Shown in pieces: positions 32,039 to 32,042 of a stretch of DNA of 32,042 nucleotides; positions within the stretch are counted from its first letter, which is position 1; every line of letters starts with the position of its first letter. The notes under the pieces are model-generated. The model ran no database searches, was not told the DNA's origin, and worked only from the letters and a program-made list of their open reading frames with translations. Both the position numbers and the translations under genes were made by a program. This DNA is from Mariniphaga sp964398855 (GTDB taxonomy: Bacteria > Bacteroidota > Bacteroidia > Bacteroidales > Prolixibacteraceae): assembly GCA_964398855.1 (NCBI GenBank), contig CAYNOQ010000025.1:1-32042 (forward strand). The letters run 5' to 3'.

Positions 32039-32042
32039 AATC

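Noticed and set aside
1..32042. CRISPR arrays, transposases, prophage genes or restriction systems
   Set aside because: I looked for regular spaced repeats, DDE/HNH-type or integrase motifs and methylase/nuclease pairs and saw none; the only methyltransferase has a class I small-molecule-type pattern and no restriction partner.

Overview
The window looks like a chromosomal segment of a Bacteroidota bacterium, probably a free-living or sediment polysaccharide degrader of the Marinilabiliales/Prolixibacteraceae kind. The phylum call rests on Bacteroidota-type -7 boxes (TAnnTTTG) in front of several genes, a DUF4249 lipoprotein, the gene order rplM-rpsI-rpsB-tsf, several secreted sugar enzymes with Tat-like (RRxFxK) leaders, and palindrome-rich dispersed repeats at both ends. 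The family-level guess is inference. GC content is moderate by eye.

Layout. 1-734: 5' part of a DUF4249 outer-membrane-associated lipoprotein gene (minus), followed by 780 bp of repeat-rich DNA. 1516-3355: two exported TIM-barrel sugar isomerase/epimerase-like proteins (minus). 4030-8170: an apiosidase-like glycoside hydrolase (GH140/DUF4038), a formylglycine sulfatase lipoprotein and a secreted beta-propeller-like protein (plus). 8167-11754: a minus-strand operon of a metallo-beta-lactamase-fold lipoprotein, a GntP-family gluconate-type permease and a Gfo/Idh/MocA oxidoreductase. Together these form an accessory carbohydrate region, though no SusC/SusD pair is visible. 11838-14866: the ribosomal operon rplM-rpsI-rpsB-tsf with its own promoter, terminator and two candidate leader hairpins; S2 carries a long basic-then-acidic tail. 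14986-19601: a plus-strand set of a PHP-domain protein, a class II aldolase/short-chain dehydrogenase fusion and a SorE-like zinc dehydrogenase, probably a sugar-phosphate route. 19702-20595: a zinc-ribbon methyltransferase. 20606-28234: a LytS/LytTR two-component pair and a HlyD-RND-TolC tripartite efflux pump, all on the minus strand. 28654-29967: a Tat-exported Gfo/Idh/MocA protein. 30035-30106: tRNA-Gly(CCC). 30112-31791: a B12-binding radical SAM protein. 31792-32042: a second dispersed repeat.

The most interesting signal is non-coding. Upstream of the efflux operon, three near-identical 9-bp direct repeats sit on exactly 12-bp spacers, with a degenerate fourth. This is the spacing known for LytTR-domain regulators, and a LytTR regulator is encoded at the far end of the same gene cluster. 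I infer a closed regulatory circuit: membrane sensor kinase, LytTR regulator, repeat array, efflux pump. Other points of note are the candidate r-protein leaders ahead of rplM and rpsB, an inverted repeat abutting the -7 box of the kinase gene, and a plus-strand terminator with no plus-strand gene before it.
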